Shown here one piece after another: positions 1 to 8,855 of a stretch of 64,000 nt of DNA (position 1 is its first letter; every line of letters begins with the position of its first letter). The notes under the pieces were generated by a model. The model was not told the origin of the DNA, did not search any database, and was given only the letters and a program-made list of their open reading frames with translations. This DNA comes from Ornithinimicrobium sp. INDO-MA30-4 (GTDB taxonomy: Bacteria > Actinomycetota > Actinomycetes > Actinomycetales > Dermatophilaceae), in contig NZ_CP091056.1 in assembly GCF_021535045.1 (NCBI RefSeq), positions 2,046,001 through 2,110,000 of the forward strand, in the 5' to 3' direction. The position numbers and the translations under genes were made by a program.

Positions 1-30
1 GGTGCACTTGATGGGAAGGAAGCAGCATGA
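1..30 (+). CDS. C-terminal end of an upstream gene, probably the sugar ABC transporter ATPase
   Basis: Frame 1 is open from the window edge and ends in TGA at 28-30, and the next gene's ATG at 27 overlaps that stop as ATGA. The nine visible residues (GALDGKEAA) carry no motif. In RbsABC-type operons the ATPase gene normally lies directly before the permease and is often translationally coupled to it, so an RbsA-like ATPase is inferred from position alone. Confidence 0.4.
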   Translation, partial: GALDGKEAA

Positions 31-1120
31 GTGTCGACACTCCCACAAAGCCGACCGCCCCGGCAGAGACGGCCCCGCGGCCCAACATGATGGCCCGAGT
101 CGGCAGCGCTCTGGGCGCCCAGGCCATGCAGATCGTGTTGGTCTGGCTGGCCATCATCGCCATCTTTGCCGTGCTCAGCCCGGATGCCTTCTTTGACCCC
201 AACAACTTCCGTAACATCGCCATCAGCGTCTCCATCTTGGCGGTGCTGGGTGTTGGCACCACCTTCATCATCATCACCGGCGGCATCGACCTCTCGATGG
301 GCTCCGTGCTCGTCTTTAGCGGCGTCGTGTCCTCGATGGCGATGGGCAACGTCGGTGAAGGCCAAGGCTGGCTATCGGCCCTAGTCGGAATCATCGTCGC
401 GCTGACCTCGGGTCTTGCCTGGGGAACACTCAATGGCTTCTTGGTCGCCAAGGCCAAAGTGCCCGCCATGATCGTGACCCTAGGAACCTTCGGCGCAGCC
501 CTGGGTTTGGCCAAGTGCTCACCGGCGGCATCGACCGGCGCGACGTGCCCGACGTGTTGGTCGACACCGTTGGCTTCGGTGATGTCTTCGGCATCCCAAC
601 CTTGGTGATCGTCGCCAGCCTCATCGTCATCGCCGGCATCATCCTGCTCAAGCGCTCGCGCTTTGGCCTGCACACGGCAGCCGTCGGCTCCAATGCTGAG
701 GCTTGCCGCCGAGTCGGCATCAACGTCGACCGGCAATTGATCAAGGTTTATGCCCTCGCCGGTGGTCTCGCCGGACTCGCCGGACTGCTCAACCTCACTT
801 TCTTCCGCTCCACCACGATCGCGGGACACAGCCTCACCAACTTGGACGTCATCGCTGGCGTCGTCATTGGCGGGACCAGCCTCTTCGGAGGCATCGGCAC
901 GGTATTTGGCACGGTCATCGGCCTGCTGATCCCGGCCACTCTGCGCAACGGCTTCGTCATCCTGGGCGTCCAGCCCTACTGGCAGCAGGTCGTTGTGGGT
1001 GCGTTCTTGGTCGCCGCTGTTTACAGCGACCAGCTGCGCCGAGCCTCTAGCAGCCGTGGTGGCGGAGGCAGACCCAACCTGTTCCACCGTTTGTTTAACT
1101 CCAAGAGAAAGGACTCATAG
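27..1120 (+). CDS. Sugar ABC transporter permease, RbsC family (one frame break)
   Basis: Inner-membrane channel subunit of a ribose/xylose-type sugar importer (BPD_transp_2 family). The N-terminal half has hydrophobic helices and the family signature around GGIDLSMGS (nucleotides 280-310); the second half carries GSNAEACRRVGI and the GGTSLFGGIGT loop typical of RbsC proteins. The frame changes near 514: adding one G after the AAG codon joins LGLAK to VLTGG. The repaired protein is about 365 residues, slightly longer than RbsC because of a Pro/Ala-rich N-terminus. It sits between the inferred ATPase and the binding-protein gene, which starts at the base after its stop. The sugar cannot be read from the sequence. 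Confidence 0.88.
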
Positions 1121-2107
1121 ATGCGTCCCCTGAAGGTAATTGCGCCCACTGCAGCAGCCGCACTCCTCGTCACGATGGCGGGTTGTGGCAGCAGCGACGA
1201 CACCGAGACCGCATCCGCTAGCGGCGGCTCAAGCGACGTCAACTTGGCATTCATCCAAGGCGTCATCGGTGACAACTTCTACATCTCGATGGAGTGTGGC
1301 GTCCGCGCCGCAGCCGAAGAGAACGGCGTTGAGGTCAGCGTCCAAGGCCCCCAGAAATGGGACCCGGCCCTGCAGCAGCCCATCGTTTCCTCGGTTGTTG
1401 CCACCAACCCCGATGCCATCCTGATCGCCCCCAACGACGTCAGCGCCTTGCAGCGTCCGTTGGAAGAGGCCGCCAGCGACAGCGAAATCGTCCTGGTCGA
1501 CACTACTGTTGAAGACCCCTCCATCGCAGCGTCTGAGATTGCCTCTGACAATGTCGGTGGCGGCGCCGCTGCCTTTGAGGCCATCCAAGAGTTGGCCCCC
1601 GAGGGCGGCAAGGTCTTGGTTATCGACAACCAGCCAGGCATCTCGACTTCCGATGACCGGGTGAAGGGCTTCGAAGAGGCCGTCGCCGAGGACTCCAACT
1701 TTGAGTATGTCGGCGTTGAGTATGCCCAGAACGCTCCAGCCACAGCCGCTGAGATTGTGACCTCCACGCTGCAGCGTGACCCCGACCTAGCCGCGATCTT
1801 TGCCACCAACATCTTCAGCGCTGAGGGTGCCGCCACCGGCATCGAGCAGGCTGGCGCCACCGGCGAAGTGCAGGTTGTGGGCTTCGACGCTGGCCCGGCC
1901 CAGGTTGAAGCTCTCGAAGACGGCACGGTGCAGGCCATCATCGCCCAGCAGCCCTACGACATCGGCTACCAGGGTGTCGAACAGGCATTGGCGGCCATCA
2001 ACGGGGAAGCGACGGAGGCCAAGATCCAGACCGGCTTCTCGATCCTGACCGTTGACGACCTCGCCACGGATGAGGGCCAAGCAGCTCTGTACGCGTCTAG
2101 CTGCTAA
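1121..2107 (+). CDS. Sugar ABC transporter substrate-binding lipoprotein, RbsB-like
   Basis: Extracytoplasmic receptor that delivers a sugar or polyol to the RbsC-like permease. The first 25 residues form a lipoprotein signal: a charged start, an Ala/Leu-rich core and the lipobox MAGC, so Cys22 should be lipidated and anchor the protein outside the membrane. The rest is a type 1 periplasmic-binding fold (Peripla_BP_4), with AFIQGVIGDNFY near the start of the first lobe and GFDAGPAQVEAL, then QQPYDIGYQGV, in the second. It is 328 residues, normal for the family, and unbroken. It starts immediately after the permease stop, so the genes are co-transcribed. Ligand unknown. Confidence 0.9.
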   Translation: MRPLKVIAPTAAAALLVTMAGCGSSDDTETASASGGSSDVNLAFIQGVIGDNFYISMECGVRAAAEENGVEVSVQGPQKWDPALQQPIVSSVVATNPDAILIAPNDVSALQRPLEEAASDSEIVLVDTTVEDPSIAASEIASDNVGGGAAAFEAIQELAPEGGKVLVIDNQPGISTSDDRVKGFEEAVAEDSNFEYVGVEYAQNAPATAAEIVTSTLQRDPDLAAIFATNIFSAEGAATGIEQAGATGEVQVVGFDAGPAQVEALEDGTVQAIIAQQPYDIGYQGVEQALAAINGEATEAKIQTGFSILTVDDLATDEGQAALYASSC

Positions 2108-2115
2108 TCGCATAC

Positions 2116-2163
2116 GAGTGGGGGTCATGCCTCGCCGGCCATGACTAGACATGGCCCCCACTC
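2116..2163 (+). terminator. Strong hairpin between the binding-protein and kinase genes
   Basis: Arms 2116-2129 (GAGTGGGGGTCATG) and 2150-2163 (CATGGCCCCCACTC) form a 14-bp stem with one G-T wobble and a 20-nt loop. There is no clear T-run afterwards and the kinase RBS follows 18 bases later. It may be an attenuator or an mRNA-stabilising hairpin that raises transporter expression relative to the enzymes, rather than a full terminator. Confidence 0.55.
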
Positions 2164-2192
2164 TGCGCTGCAGGTCTTGTGAGGAGACCCAC

Positions 2193-3571
2193 GTGACTAA
2201 TCTAGTCGCGGGTATCGACCTGGGCAGCACCGGAATCAAGGTGCTGGTCGCCGACGAACACGGCGCCGAGATCGTAGTCCGCCAAAACCCACTCCTGGCT
2301 CAACGGCCAATCGGGAGCCACCGAACTCAACGCCACCGATCTGGTGTCGACGGTGATCCAACTCTTTACCGAGATCACCGATCACCTCTCAACTCTTTCT
2401 GAGTATGCAGGCAAGCGCGTCCTCAGCATCGCTATCTCTGGGATGGGCGAGACAGGATTCGTCCTCGACTCAGCCGGAGACCCTCTCCTCCAAGGCATCG
2501 CCTGGTTCGATCCTCGTGGAGCCGCCGAAGTCGCAGCCCTCCCCGAAGCTATCCGTGCAGAGTTCGCCGGTCGTACCGGAGTCCCCTGGGGCGTCCAGGT
2601 CACTGCCGCCAAACTGCTCTTTTTAGCCAACCGTGGTCTGGAGTTGCAGGGCACTCGGTGGGCGAGCCTGCCGGAGTATCTTGCTTTCGCCCTCACCGGG
2701 CGCCTGGTCAGCGATGTCTCGCTCAGTGCCCGCACCGGGCTGATCGATCAAGACACCGGCCGCCCTTGGCCCGCCATGCTGGACCACCTCGGCGTCGACG
2801 AATCGTTCGTCCCCGAGATCGTCGCCGCAGGCACGCCACTAGGCACCACCGCGGAGGTTGGACTGCCTTGGGGCTTCCAGGCTGCAACGGTGTGCGTCGC
2901 CGGCCACGACCACCTGGTCTCAGCTGTTTCCGGGAGTTTGACCTCGGGCGATGGCTACCACGTGTCGCTCGGCACCGCCGAGGTGTTGCTCCGGTCATCG
3001 ACAAGCCTTTGACCTTTGAGGTGCGCCAACGGCTAGGAGAGGCGCTCATCAACTGCGTGCCCCACGTCATACCGGGTCAATTCGTGTTGGTGGCTGGCGT
3101 CAAACGGGTCTCATCATGCGCCGCTGCCTGTCGCTCTTTGGGATCAATGACGCAGCCGCCCGCGACGCGCTCGACGTTGCCACGACCGCGTTGGGTGCCG
3201 ATCTGGACCTCACGCCCGGCAGCGTTGAAGTCTCCGGCGCGCGCAATGACGACGGAGTGCTTGCCCTCACTATCCGAGGGGACGGCGTGCGCCCGGAGCA
3301 CGTCTTCCGGGCCGCACTGCAGCACGGAAACGACGAGATCTTGCGGCTTATCGACATCCTCGACGCCGACATCCCCCTGCCACTGCCAGCCTGCTCACCG
3401 GCGGCTGGACCGGCATGTCTTCGGTTTGCGCTGCACGCCGCCAAGCCCTCCCGGGCATGCGCGTCTCCTCACGCAGCCAAGACACCGCGCAAGGCGCAGC
3501 CATGTTCGCTGCCCGCTTGCTCCCCACAACCACCCCCCAAACACCGGCCCAACCGGAGGAGACAAAAATGA
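2193..3571 (+). CDS. FGGY-family carbohydrate kinase (several frame breaks)
   Basis: ATP-dependent kinase for a ketose, ketopentose or polyol. GTG 2193 is chosen because GAGGAG lies at 2181-2186 and translation starts directly with the phosphate-1 motif GIDLGSTGIKV. Further family marks are WFDPRGA (about 2510), AGHDHLVSAVSGS and SLGTAEVL (2880-2990), then LTGGWTGMSS and the Ala-rich end near 3400-3510. Frame breaks lie near 2290, 2995, 3105, 3400 and close to the end; repaired, it is about 455 residues, a normal length. The best stop is the TGA at 3569-3571, overlapping the aldolase ATG. It most resembles xylulokinases, but the substrate is not assigned. The number of breaks equally allows a true pseudogene, although neighbouring essential genes are broken in the same way. 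Confidence 0.75.
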
Positions 3572-4449
3572 ACCAGCTCACCGCACCCGAGCGCCGAGGT
3601 ATGACCTCGATCTGCACCCCAGAGGGGCAGATGTTGATCGTTGCCGCCGATCAGCGAAACGGCATGAAGGCTGTCATGAATGCGCCGGATGGCCCCTCCA
3701 GCATCTCGATCGAGCAGCTTCGCGAAGCCAAGCGCGACATGGTCCGGCACTTGGGCAACTTCGCTCCCGCCATCTTGCTTGACCCCGAGGTGCCGTTGCC
3801 CCACATTGTCGATGAGGGCATCCTGGGCCGCGACACCGCGCTGGTGGTCGGCATGGACTCCTCCGGGTTTGATGTCGTCGACGGCTTGCGCTTCACCAAG
3901 TTCGTGCCCGGCGTCACCCTCGCACGGTCCGCGACCTGGGCGGTTCCGTCGCCAAAATGCTTTGGTATGCACGCCCCGACCAACAAGACATCAACTCACG
4001 GCTGGCCGATGAGATCCGCGAACTGGTCCAGGCCTGCACCGACGAAGGTCTGCTGCTCATCGTCGAGATCTTGACCTATCAACTTGAGAGTGAAACAGCC
4101 GAGGAGTACGCCGCAAAGTTCCCGCAGTTAATTGCTGACTCTGCCGCGATGGCCGTCGAACTCGGCGCAAGGTCTTGAAGCTGCCTTACCCGGGCAGCGC
4201 CGAGGGTGCGCAGCAGTCACGAAGGCAGCCGCTGGTGTGCCGTGGGCTGTGTTGTCGGCTGGCGTTGACCACTCGACATTCATCGAGCAGGTGCGCATCG
4301 CAGTGGCCAATGGTGCAGCCGGTGCCATGGCCGGCCGGTCGCTCTGGAAGGACAGCCTGGCGATGACTAACGAAGGCCGCGAGGCTGGTCTGACCGGCAA
4401 GTCTCAGCCGCGCTTGGCTGAGTTGCGTGAGGCTGTCCTCGGGCGCTGA
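3568..4449 (+). CDS. LacD/YihT-type class I aldolase (several frame breaks)
   Basis: Likely cleaves a phosphorylated ketose to dihydroxyacetone phosphate and an aldehyde by a Schiff-base mechanism. Segments match the tagatose-1,6-bisphosphate aldolase (LacD) / sulfofructose-phosphate aldolase (YihT) family: LIVAADQRNGMKAVM near the start, AILLDPEVPLP, then LKLPYPGS, where the lysine is the expected Schiff-base residue, and PWAVLSAGVDHSTF with AGRSLWK near the end. ATG 3568 overlaps the kinase stop. Frame breaks lie near 3925, 4175 and 4210. Repaired length is about 294 residues, close to YihT (292) and shorter than LacD (about 325). The exact substrate is not readable. Confidence 0.72.
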
Positions 4450-4476
4450 GCCCGTTGACCTACGCGACTGGATAGC

Positions 4477-5503
4477 TCAGTGACGTGTCAGCGGCTGATC
4501 CACGATCGGCCGCTGACACGACTGGCGTTCAACCAACACCGACGGCACGGTCTGAGCCTCAAAGGGCAGAGGTGGTGCCGCCGGTATGCCGCTGACGTTC
4601 GAGCAGTCGAGCGACGGCTTGCTGGGCAAGCAGGCGCGGCTGCTGATCGAGTGCGGTGATGGTGGGGCTCAGCGCATCGGCCAGGGGAAAATCGCTGAAT
4701 GCCACGAGCGCCAACTGAAGGTCCGACACCTGCGCCGCGATGATCTGGTTTGCTCGTCCGTTAGAACTGATCAACGCGGTCGGCTGGTCCGGCAAAGCAC
4801 GTAGTGAATCGATCGCCCGGGTGACGCCTCCGGGAGTGAAACCGGACATCACCGCATACTCCGGATTGGCCTCGATCCCGGCAGCACCAAGCACTTCGCG
4901 ATAGCTGGCCAGCCGTGCGGCCGTTGTCGACACTTCCAGCGAATCACCCAGAAAAGCGATTTTGTGGTGCCCGTGGTCAAGTAGGTGTTGGGTCACGGTG
5001 ATGGCACCGGCAGCGTCATCACTGGCCAGCGAATCACCCTCAATGCCCTCTGGTCGGCGGTCGATAAACACGATGGGAGTCGAGTTGGCCCAGCGCTGGA
5101 GATACCCGTGGTCATGGGAGACGGAAGCGAGGAGCAATCCGCTGAGTTGGCGCCCCATGAGTGCCTCTACGCGGCGGCGCTCTTGCTCAGGATCATCACC
5201 CGTGCCGGCGACAAAGGTCAGCATGCCATGCTCGGCTGCGCTTTGGTCGACTTGACACACGATGGAGGCAAAGAACGGATCCTCGATGTCCGGCACCACG
5301 ATGCCAAGGACTGAGGAGTCACCCATCCGGAAGGCTCGCGCCAGGTCGTTGCGGACATACCCCAACTCCGCGATGGCTTGCATTACCCGGTCTCGAGTCT
5401 CCGGCGACACATTCTCTTCACCGTTGTGCACCCGCGAGACTGTCTTGACTGAGACGCCTGCGGCACGCGCAATGTCACTCATACTGGCCGCCATAGCGAC
5501 CAC
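4477..5503 (-). CDS. LacI-family transcriptional repressor
   Basis: Local regulator of the sugar locus. The N-terminal helix-turn-helix reads MSDIARAAGVSVKTVSRV with the hinge region following, then a Peripla_BP-like sensor domain (GIVVPDIEDPFFASIV, FIDRRPEG, LGDSLEVSTTAARLASY). ATGs at 5494 and 5482 are likelier starts than GTG 5503, but no strong RBS decides it. The open frame stops at 4559, but one added base there continues into EAQTVPSVLVERQSC and ends at 4477. That tail has the conserved LacI-family C-terminal pattern, so the stop at 4559 is probably an error. It follows the SDR gene on the same strand with a 33-nt gap. It probably binds the two operators near 6.36 kb. Confidence 0.9.
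4484..4520. terminator. Bidirectional terminator hairpin between convergent aldolase and lacI genes
   Basis: Arms 4484-4495 (CGTGTCAGCGGC) and 4509-4520 are perfect 12-bp inverted repeats around a 13-nt loop. It lies 35 bases after the aldolase stop. If the repaired LacI C-terminus is right, the hairpin is inside the last codons of lacI. There is no long T-run on either side. Confidence 0.6.
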
Positions 5504-5536
5504 ATTACATGCGAGGCAGCGCCTCCCATGGAAGGT

Positions 5537-6264
5537 CTACCGGCAGGTATAACCACCATCAATGGGCAGGTGAGCGCCGGTGATCATCGATGCGCCAGCG
5601 CCGAGCAGGAAGATGACGGGAGCCGAGACTTCCTCTTGTGTGGCCCACCGACCAAGGGGCATCTGGTCCAGGAACGGACCAGCAATCTCGGGTCGGCCCC
5701 AGTAGAAGGCGGACATCTCGGTCATCACGACGGTGGGGTGCACGCTATTCACTCGAATGCCGTGCGGCCCTAACTCGAGTGCGCTCACGCGAGTGATGGA
5801 GTCGACGGCCGCTTGGACGCGCCGTAGGAGATGTGGCTGGGCAGCGCGACCAGAGAAGCCTGGCTGGAGACGTTGACGATCGAGCCACCTTGGCCCAGAC
5901 GAACCATTGATTGGGATGCATACTTCGTGACCAGCATGGTGCCGCGAGCGTTGACGGCCATCACCTGATCGAAGATCGCCATATCGGTGTCCATGGGCGA
6001 GGCAATCTCGCCACCGAAGCCAGCACAGTTGACGACACCCCAGACATCCAGTCCCTGGAGAGCACCCTTCACTTCGTCTTCGACCGACACATCAAAATGC
6101 ACTGGGGTCGCACCTGTCTCGTCCACCAAAGCCTGCAGCGACTCAGCCGTCCGACCGTGGGCTACGACATCCGCGCCCGCGGCAACAAGATCCCGCACGA
6201 TGGCCGCACCAATACCCCCCGATGCTCCCGTGACCAGCACCTTTTTGCCCTCTAGACCGTGCAT
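5537..6264 (-). CDS. Short-chain dehydrogenase similar to L-xylulose reductase (one frame break)
   Basis: NAD(P)-dependent polyol/ketose oxidoreductase. It has the SDR cofactor motif TGASGGIG near residue 12, NCAG, the catalytic Ser in NVSSQAS and the YGASK active site. The second half, with ALELGPHGIRVNSVHPTVV followed by MT, is strikingly like animal dicarbonyl/L-xylulose reductase (DCXR), suggesting xylitol, L-xylulose or a related C5-C6 pair. ATG 6264 has GAGGAG 6 nt upstream. The frame breaks near 5790: one extra base turns SKRPSTPSLA into SKAAVDSITRVSALEL. Repaired length is about 242 residues, as in DCXR. It is divergent from the kinase at 6.5 kb and precedes lacI. Confidence 0.85.
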
Positions 6265-6354
6265 TTTTCGCTCCTCGAATGCAGTGAGTGCCCACCCGTC
6301 CAGACTGGCGAGTAGCAACCTTGTTCAGTGGATAGTGGCACATTTCTGGGTTTA

Positions 6355-6368
6355 TGTCATCGGTGTCA
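6355..6368. promoter_or_regulatory. LacI-type operator 1
   Basis: TGTCATCGGTGTCA is a near-palindrome with a central CG and fits the LacI/GalR-type pattern TGNNANCGNTNNCA. It lies 91 bp upstream of the SDR start on one side and about 125 bp upstream of the kinase GTG on the other. It shares the right half TGTCA with operator 2, and the two centres are 24 bp apart. Confidence 0.65.
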
Positions 6369-6377
6369 TGGCACTTA

Positions 6378-6406
6378 TTGACAACGATGTCAGGCATGTC
6401 TATGTT
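6378..6406 (+). promoter_or_regulatory. Vegetative-type promoter for the P-loop kinase gene
   Basis: TTGACA (6378-6383), a 17-bp spacer and TATGTT (6401-6406) make a near-ideal sigma-70-type promoter reading toward the kinase at 6493. The -35 box lies inside operator 2, so repressor binding would block polymerase directly. Confidence 0.65.
6379..6392. promoter_or_regulatory. LacI-type operator 2
   Basis: TGACAACGATGTCA has arms TGACA/TGTCA around a central CG, with mismatch only at positions 6 and 9. It overlaps the -35 hexamer of the kinase promoter. Together with operator 1 it gives the consensus TGWCANCGNTGTCA, the expected site for the adjacent LacI protein. Confidence 0.7.
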
Positions 6407-6492
6407 TTGTCTAGGCTGATGCGCTGTCCGCGTCCCGCCCGCCTTGGCCTTAGCCTTTGTCTAAAAGCGAGCCCGCAAAAAGAGGAGCGTCA

Positions 6493-7157
6493 GTGGATCT
6501 GTCCGCAGCGAACGAAGGGCTACCGGCTCTTCATGGCATGGATGCCGCTTTGCTCGCGCCCACAAACTCCTCGCTCGGCCAGGCCGCTCTGTGCTCGGCA
6601 TCGTCGGTGCTCCAGGAAGCGGCAAGTCAACCGTCTGCGATCAGATCGTTGCCGCGCTGGGGAACGACACCGTGATTGTCGGTATGGATGGGTTCCACCT
6701 AGCCAACGAAGTGCTCGACCAGCAGGGGTCCAGGGATCGCAAAGGGGCACCTGACACCTTTGATGTGGCGGGATATGCCGCCATGCTTGACCGCATCCGC
6801 GAGCGCCGCCAGGTTGTCTATGCGCCGCGGTTTGACCGCTCGCTTGAAGCTGCTGTCGCGGGGGCAACGCCGGTCTTGACTGAACTCGACCTGGTGATGA
6901 CTGAGGGCAACTATTTGCTGCACGACGCATACGGGTGGGGGTCCGTGCAGAGTCGGCTTGATGAGGTGTGGTTCCTCGACACCCCGACCGATATCCGAGT
7001 CCAGCGGTTAATCGATCGCCGACTCGCGCACGGCCACGATCGCGCCTCCACCCTGGATTGGGTACATCAGGTCGATGAGGCCAATGCCGCCATCGTTGAG
7101 CGGGGGCGCGAGCGAGCGGACTTTATCCTCACGGTCGAGCAGGGCCCAAGCCTTTAG
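6493..7157 (+). CDS. P-loop sugar/nucleoside kinase, uridine-kinase/FrcK-like (one frame break)
   Basis: Predicted ATP-dependent kinase of the uridine kinase/phosphoribulokinase superfamily; relatives sit beside sugar ABC transporters. It shows a Walker A loop GAPGSGKST, the motif VGMDGFHLANEVL with the substrate-binding DGFH, and RKGAPDTFD followed by YAPRFDRS, all typical of this subgroup. GTG 6493 is preceded by AGAGGAG at 6481. The frame breaks near 6552: one added G gives ALARAHKLLARPGRSVLGIVG. Repaired length is about 221 residues. It is driven by the operator-controlled promoter at 6378-6406. As the second kinase in the locus it could perform a second phosphorylation before aldolase cleavage; this is inference. 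Confidence 0.8.
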
Positions 7158-7579
7158 CCTTCCATCGCATTCGTGCCGTCGGACAGGATCGGGCTCAGCA
7201 CGCCAAAGATGTTGTTGTCCGGGTCCAACAGGTAACCAAAGCGCCCCACACCTGGCATGTCCTCGAGTGGTAATGCCTCGACCCCGCCGTGCTTCAAGCC
7301 GCGGGCGAAGACCTCATCGACCTCATCTGTGCCCACCACAAAGTTGCAGCCAGTCACCGGGCCGCCAACCGCGGGCGATTCGCCCATTCGCTTCAGCAGC
7401 GCGCCGTTGATTCCCTGGCCAGGTTGATCGTCAGTGGCAGCGCCGTCTCCGGTATCGATCAACCAGTACTCCATGTCGCCCACCTGCGTGAAGGTCCAGC
7501 CGAGCACTTTTTCGTAGAACGCCATCACCTCGGTCGGGTTGCCAGCGTGAATTTCGAAGTGCGTCACCAAGTTGGACAT
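7154..7579 (-). CDS. VOC/glyoxalase-family protein
   Basis: A single vicinal-oxygen-chelate domain protein of 141 residues, starting THFEIHAGNPTEVMAFYEK, with the characteristic GYLLDPDNNIFGV near the end. His/Glu ligands are plausible, but the subgroup (often annotated glyoxalase/bleomycin-resistance-like) covers many activities, so no substrate is proposed. ATG 7579 follows a good GAGGAG. Its stop overlaps the stop of the convergent kinase gene by two bases. Confidence 0.8.
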   Translation of the reverse strand: MSNLVTHFEIHAGNPTEVMAFYEKVLGWTFTQVGDMEYWLIDTGDGAATDDQPGQGINGALLKRMGESPAVGGPVTGCNFVVGTDEVDEVFARGLKHGGVEALPLEDMPGVGRFGYLLDPDNNIFGVLSPILSDGTNAMEG

Positions 7580-7666
7580 AACTACTCCTCGCGAGAGGGG
7601 TGGGTCTTGCCCTCCAGTATGGCCAGGCTCTAGCACCCGGCACCAGGGTCGGGATAATCTGCGCTC

Positions 7667-8230
7667 ATGGTTAGCCCCTCGGCAACAACGACTGTTGCCC
7701 GGTTCGTGCTGAGCCCCGGCGATCTGGCAATGCTTGCTGGCGGAGCAGCGGGGATGGCCAGTCTGATCTGCGCTGGGCTGCATGTGGCGCTCGTGCCGAT
7801 GGGTGGCAGCGCGATGTTTGCGATGTCGCTGCCCATGCTTGCGCTAGCGCTGATCTGCTCTAGTTGCGGATGGCATTTTTTACGCGGCCAGCAATCGCGG
7901 ATGGGTTTGGCCATGATGGCCGCCGTGGGGACCACGATGGTGGTGGTGCACCTGCAGATGGGCGGCAGCGGATCGGTCGGGGCGCCGGGCGGCACGATGG
8001 CCGGGATGGATCACTCCGCAGGCCTCATGGGTGTCGACTACATCGAGCCGATGATGTTGCTCGGGGCTGGGCTCGGTGGGGTGCAAGTCCTGTTAGTGCT
8101 GGTGATTGTGGCTGCGCGACGATATGGGCACCAGCTGGCTCACCCCATACTCGGGTCTGAGATCAGACCGCAGAGATCAGGTATGCCTCTAGCTGGTCTA
8201 GCGCGACGCCCACCTCCTGCTCGGCGCTGA
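7667..8230 (+). CDS. Membrane protein of unknown function, about 4-5 helices
   Basis: Not recognised. The first 165 residues have four to five hydrophobic segments rich in Met, Gly and Ala, separated by GWHFLRGQQSR and by a Met/Gly/His loop (TMAGMDHSAG) that resembles soft metal-binding loops. The last 20-25 residues (RPQRSGMPLAG onward) overlap the convergent gene at 8163 by 68 bases and look out of frame. A one-base correction would end it at the TGA near 8160. ATG 7667 is the natural start; no strong RBS is seen. Confidence 0.55.
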   Translation: MVSPSATTTVARFVLSPGDLAMLAGGAAGMASLICAGLHVALVPMGGSAMFAMSLPMLALALICSSCGWHFLRGQQSRMGLAMMAAVGTTMVVVHLQMGGSGSVGAPGGTMAGMDHSAGLMGVDYIEPMMLLGAGLGGVQVLLVLVIVAARRYGHQLAHPILGSEIRPQRSGMPLAGLARRPPPARR

Positions 8231-8486
8231 GATCGAGCCGGCGCTGCTCCATCGCACCGGAAACATCGCCAGCGACGGTCTCGGCTTCACCGTTAGACCA
8301 GACCGTAATGGCTGCCTCTTTGCCGGAGCGCTCCAGGTCGATGATGACGCCAGTGGTGTCACCTTCGGTGGTTTCTTCGCGGTCGACCTTCAAACCCAGA
8401 GCAGTCCAGCGCTCGGAACGCTCGGACAGGTGGCTCTCTAGCCACTCTAGAGCGGGGTGGGTGCCGGGCCTCTGCTGGTCAGTCAT
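8163..8486 (-). CDS. Small hypothetical protein, 107 aa
   Basis: Not recognised. A soluble acidic protein with alternating charged and hydrophobic residues (HPALEWLESHLSE, GVIIDLERSG, ITVWSNGEAET), which would suit a small alpha/beta fold with two central strands. ATG 8486 gives MTDQQRPG. It has no signal peptide or membrane segment. It is followed on the same strand, with small gaps, by other short genes. Confidence 0.6.
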   Translation of the reverse strand: MTDQQRPGTHPALEWLESHLSERSERWTALGLKVDREETTEGDTTGVIIDLERSGKEAAITVWSNGEAETVAGDVSGAMEQRRLDLSAEQEVGVALDQLEAYLISAV

Positions 8487-8518
8487 CTGCCCATTGTTTC
8501 AAGAAATGAGGATTTGGC

Positions 8519-8821
8519 CTACCTCATACTGATCAGGCCGGTCACGACCCAGATCAACGCACCGGCTCCAAGGGCCCGACGGAAGGGCGCTTCACCACGG
8601 AAAAGCTCAAGCAAGGCCCAATAGATCAGCGCTGCTGTGGCGATGCTCTGAAAGATCACCCCGGGCATTCCATCAATGAATCGCGTCAAGACGGTTCCAC
8701 CCGCCCAGACCAGGATCGGCCAGTTGGGGAACTGAGCGATGGTGAGATTGCCGGTTTCGCGTGAGCGGAAGAGCCAATCGAAGGCGCGGCGCCATCCTGG
8801 CTGATCAACGCGGCTAGTCAT
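8519..8821 (-). CDS. Small membrane protein, 100 aa
   Basis: Not recognised. Two to three hydrophobic helices (WPILVWAGGTVLTRFI, FQSIATAALIYWALLELF, AGALIWVVTGLI) and a positively charged N-terminus (WRRAFDWLFRSRE) predict an inner-membrane protein with a cytoplasmic N-terminus. ATG 8821. Conserved small proteins of this type are common in Actinobacteria; nothing indicates a role. Confidence 0.6.
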   Translation of the reverse strand: MTSRVDQPGWRRAFDWLFRSRETGNLTIAQFPNWPILVWAGGTVLTRFIDGMPGVIFQSIATAALIYWALLELFRGEAPFRRALGAGALIWVVTGLISMR

Positions 8822-8855
8822 GGCAACACTTTAGAGGTGCACCTGCGTAACAGGT

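Noticed and set aside
2193-4449. Calling the FGGY kinase and aldolase pseudogenes
   Set aside because: Their breaks are of the same one-base type as those in dnaA, gyrA and recF, so decay cannot be separated from sequence error.
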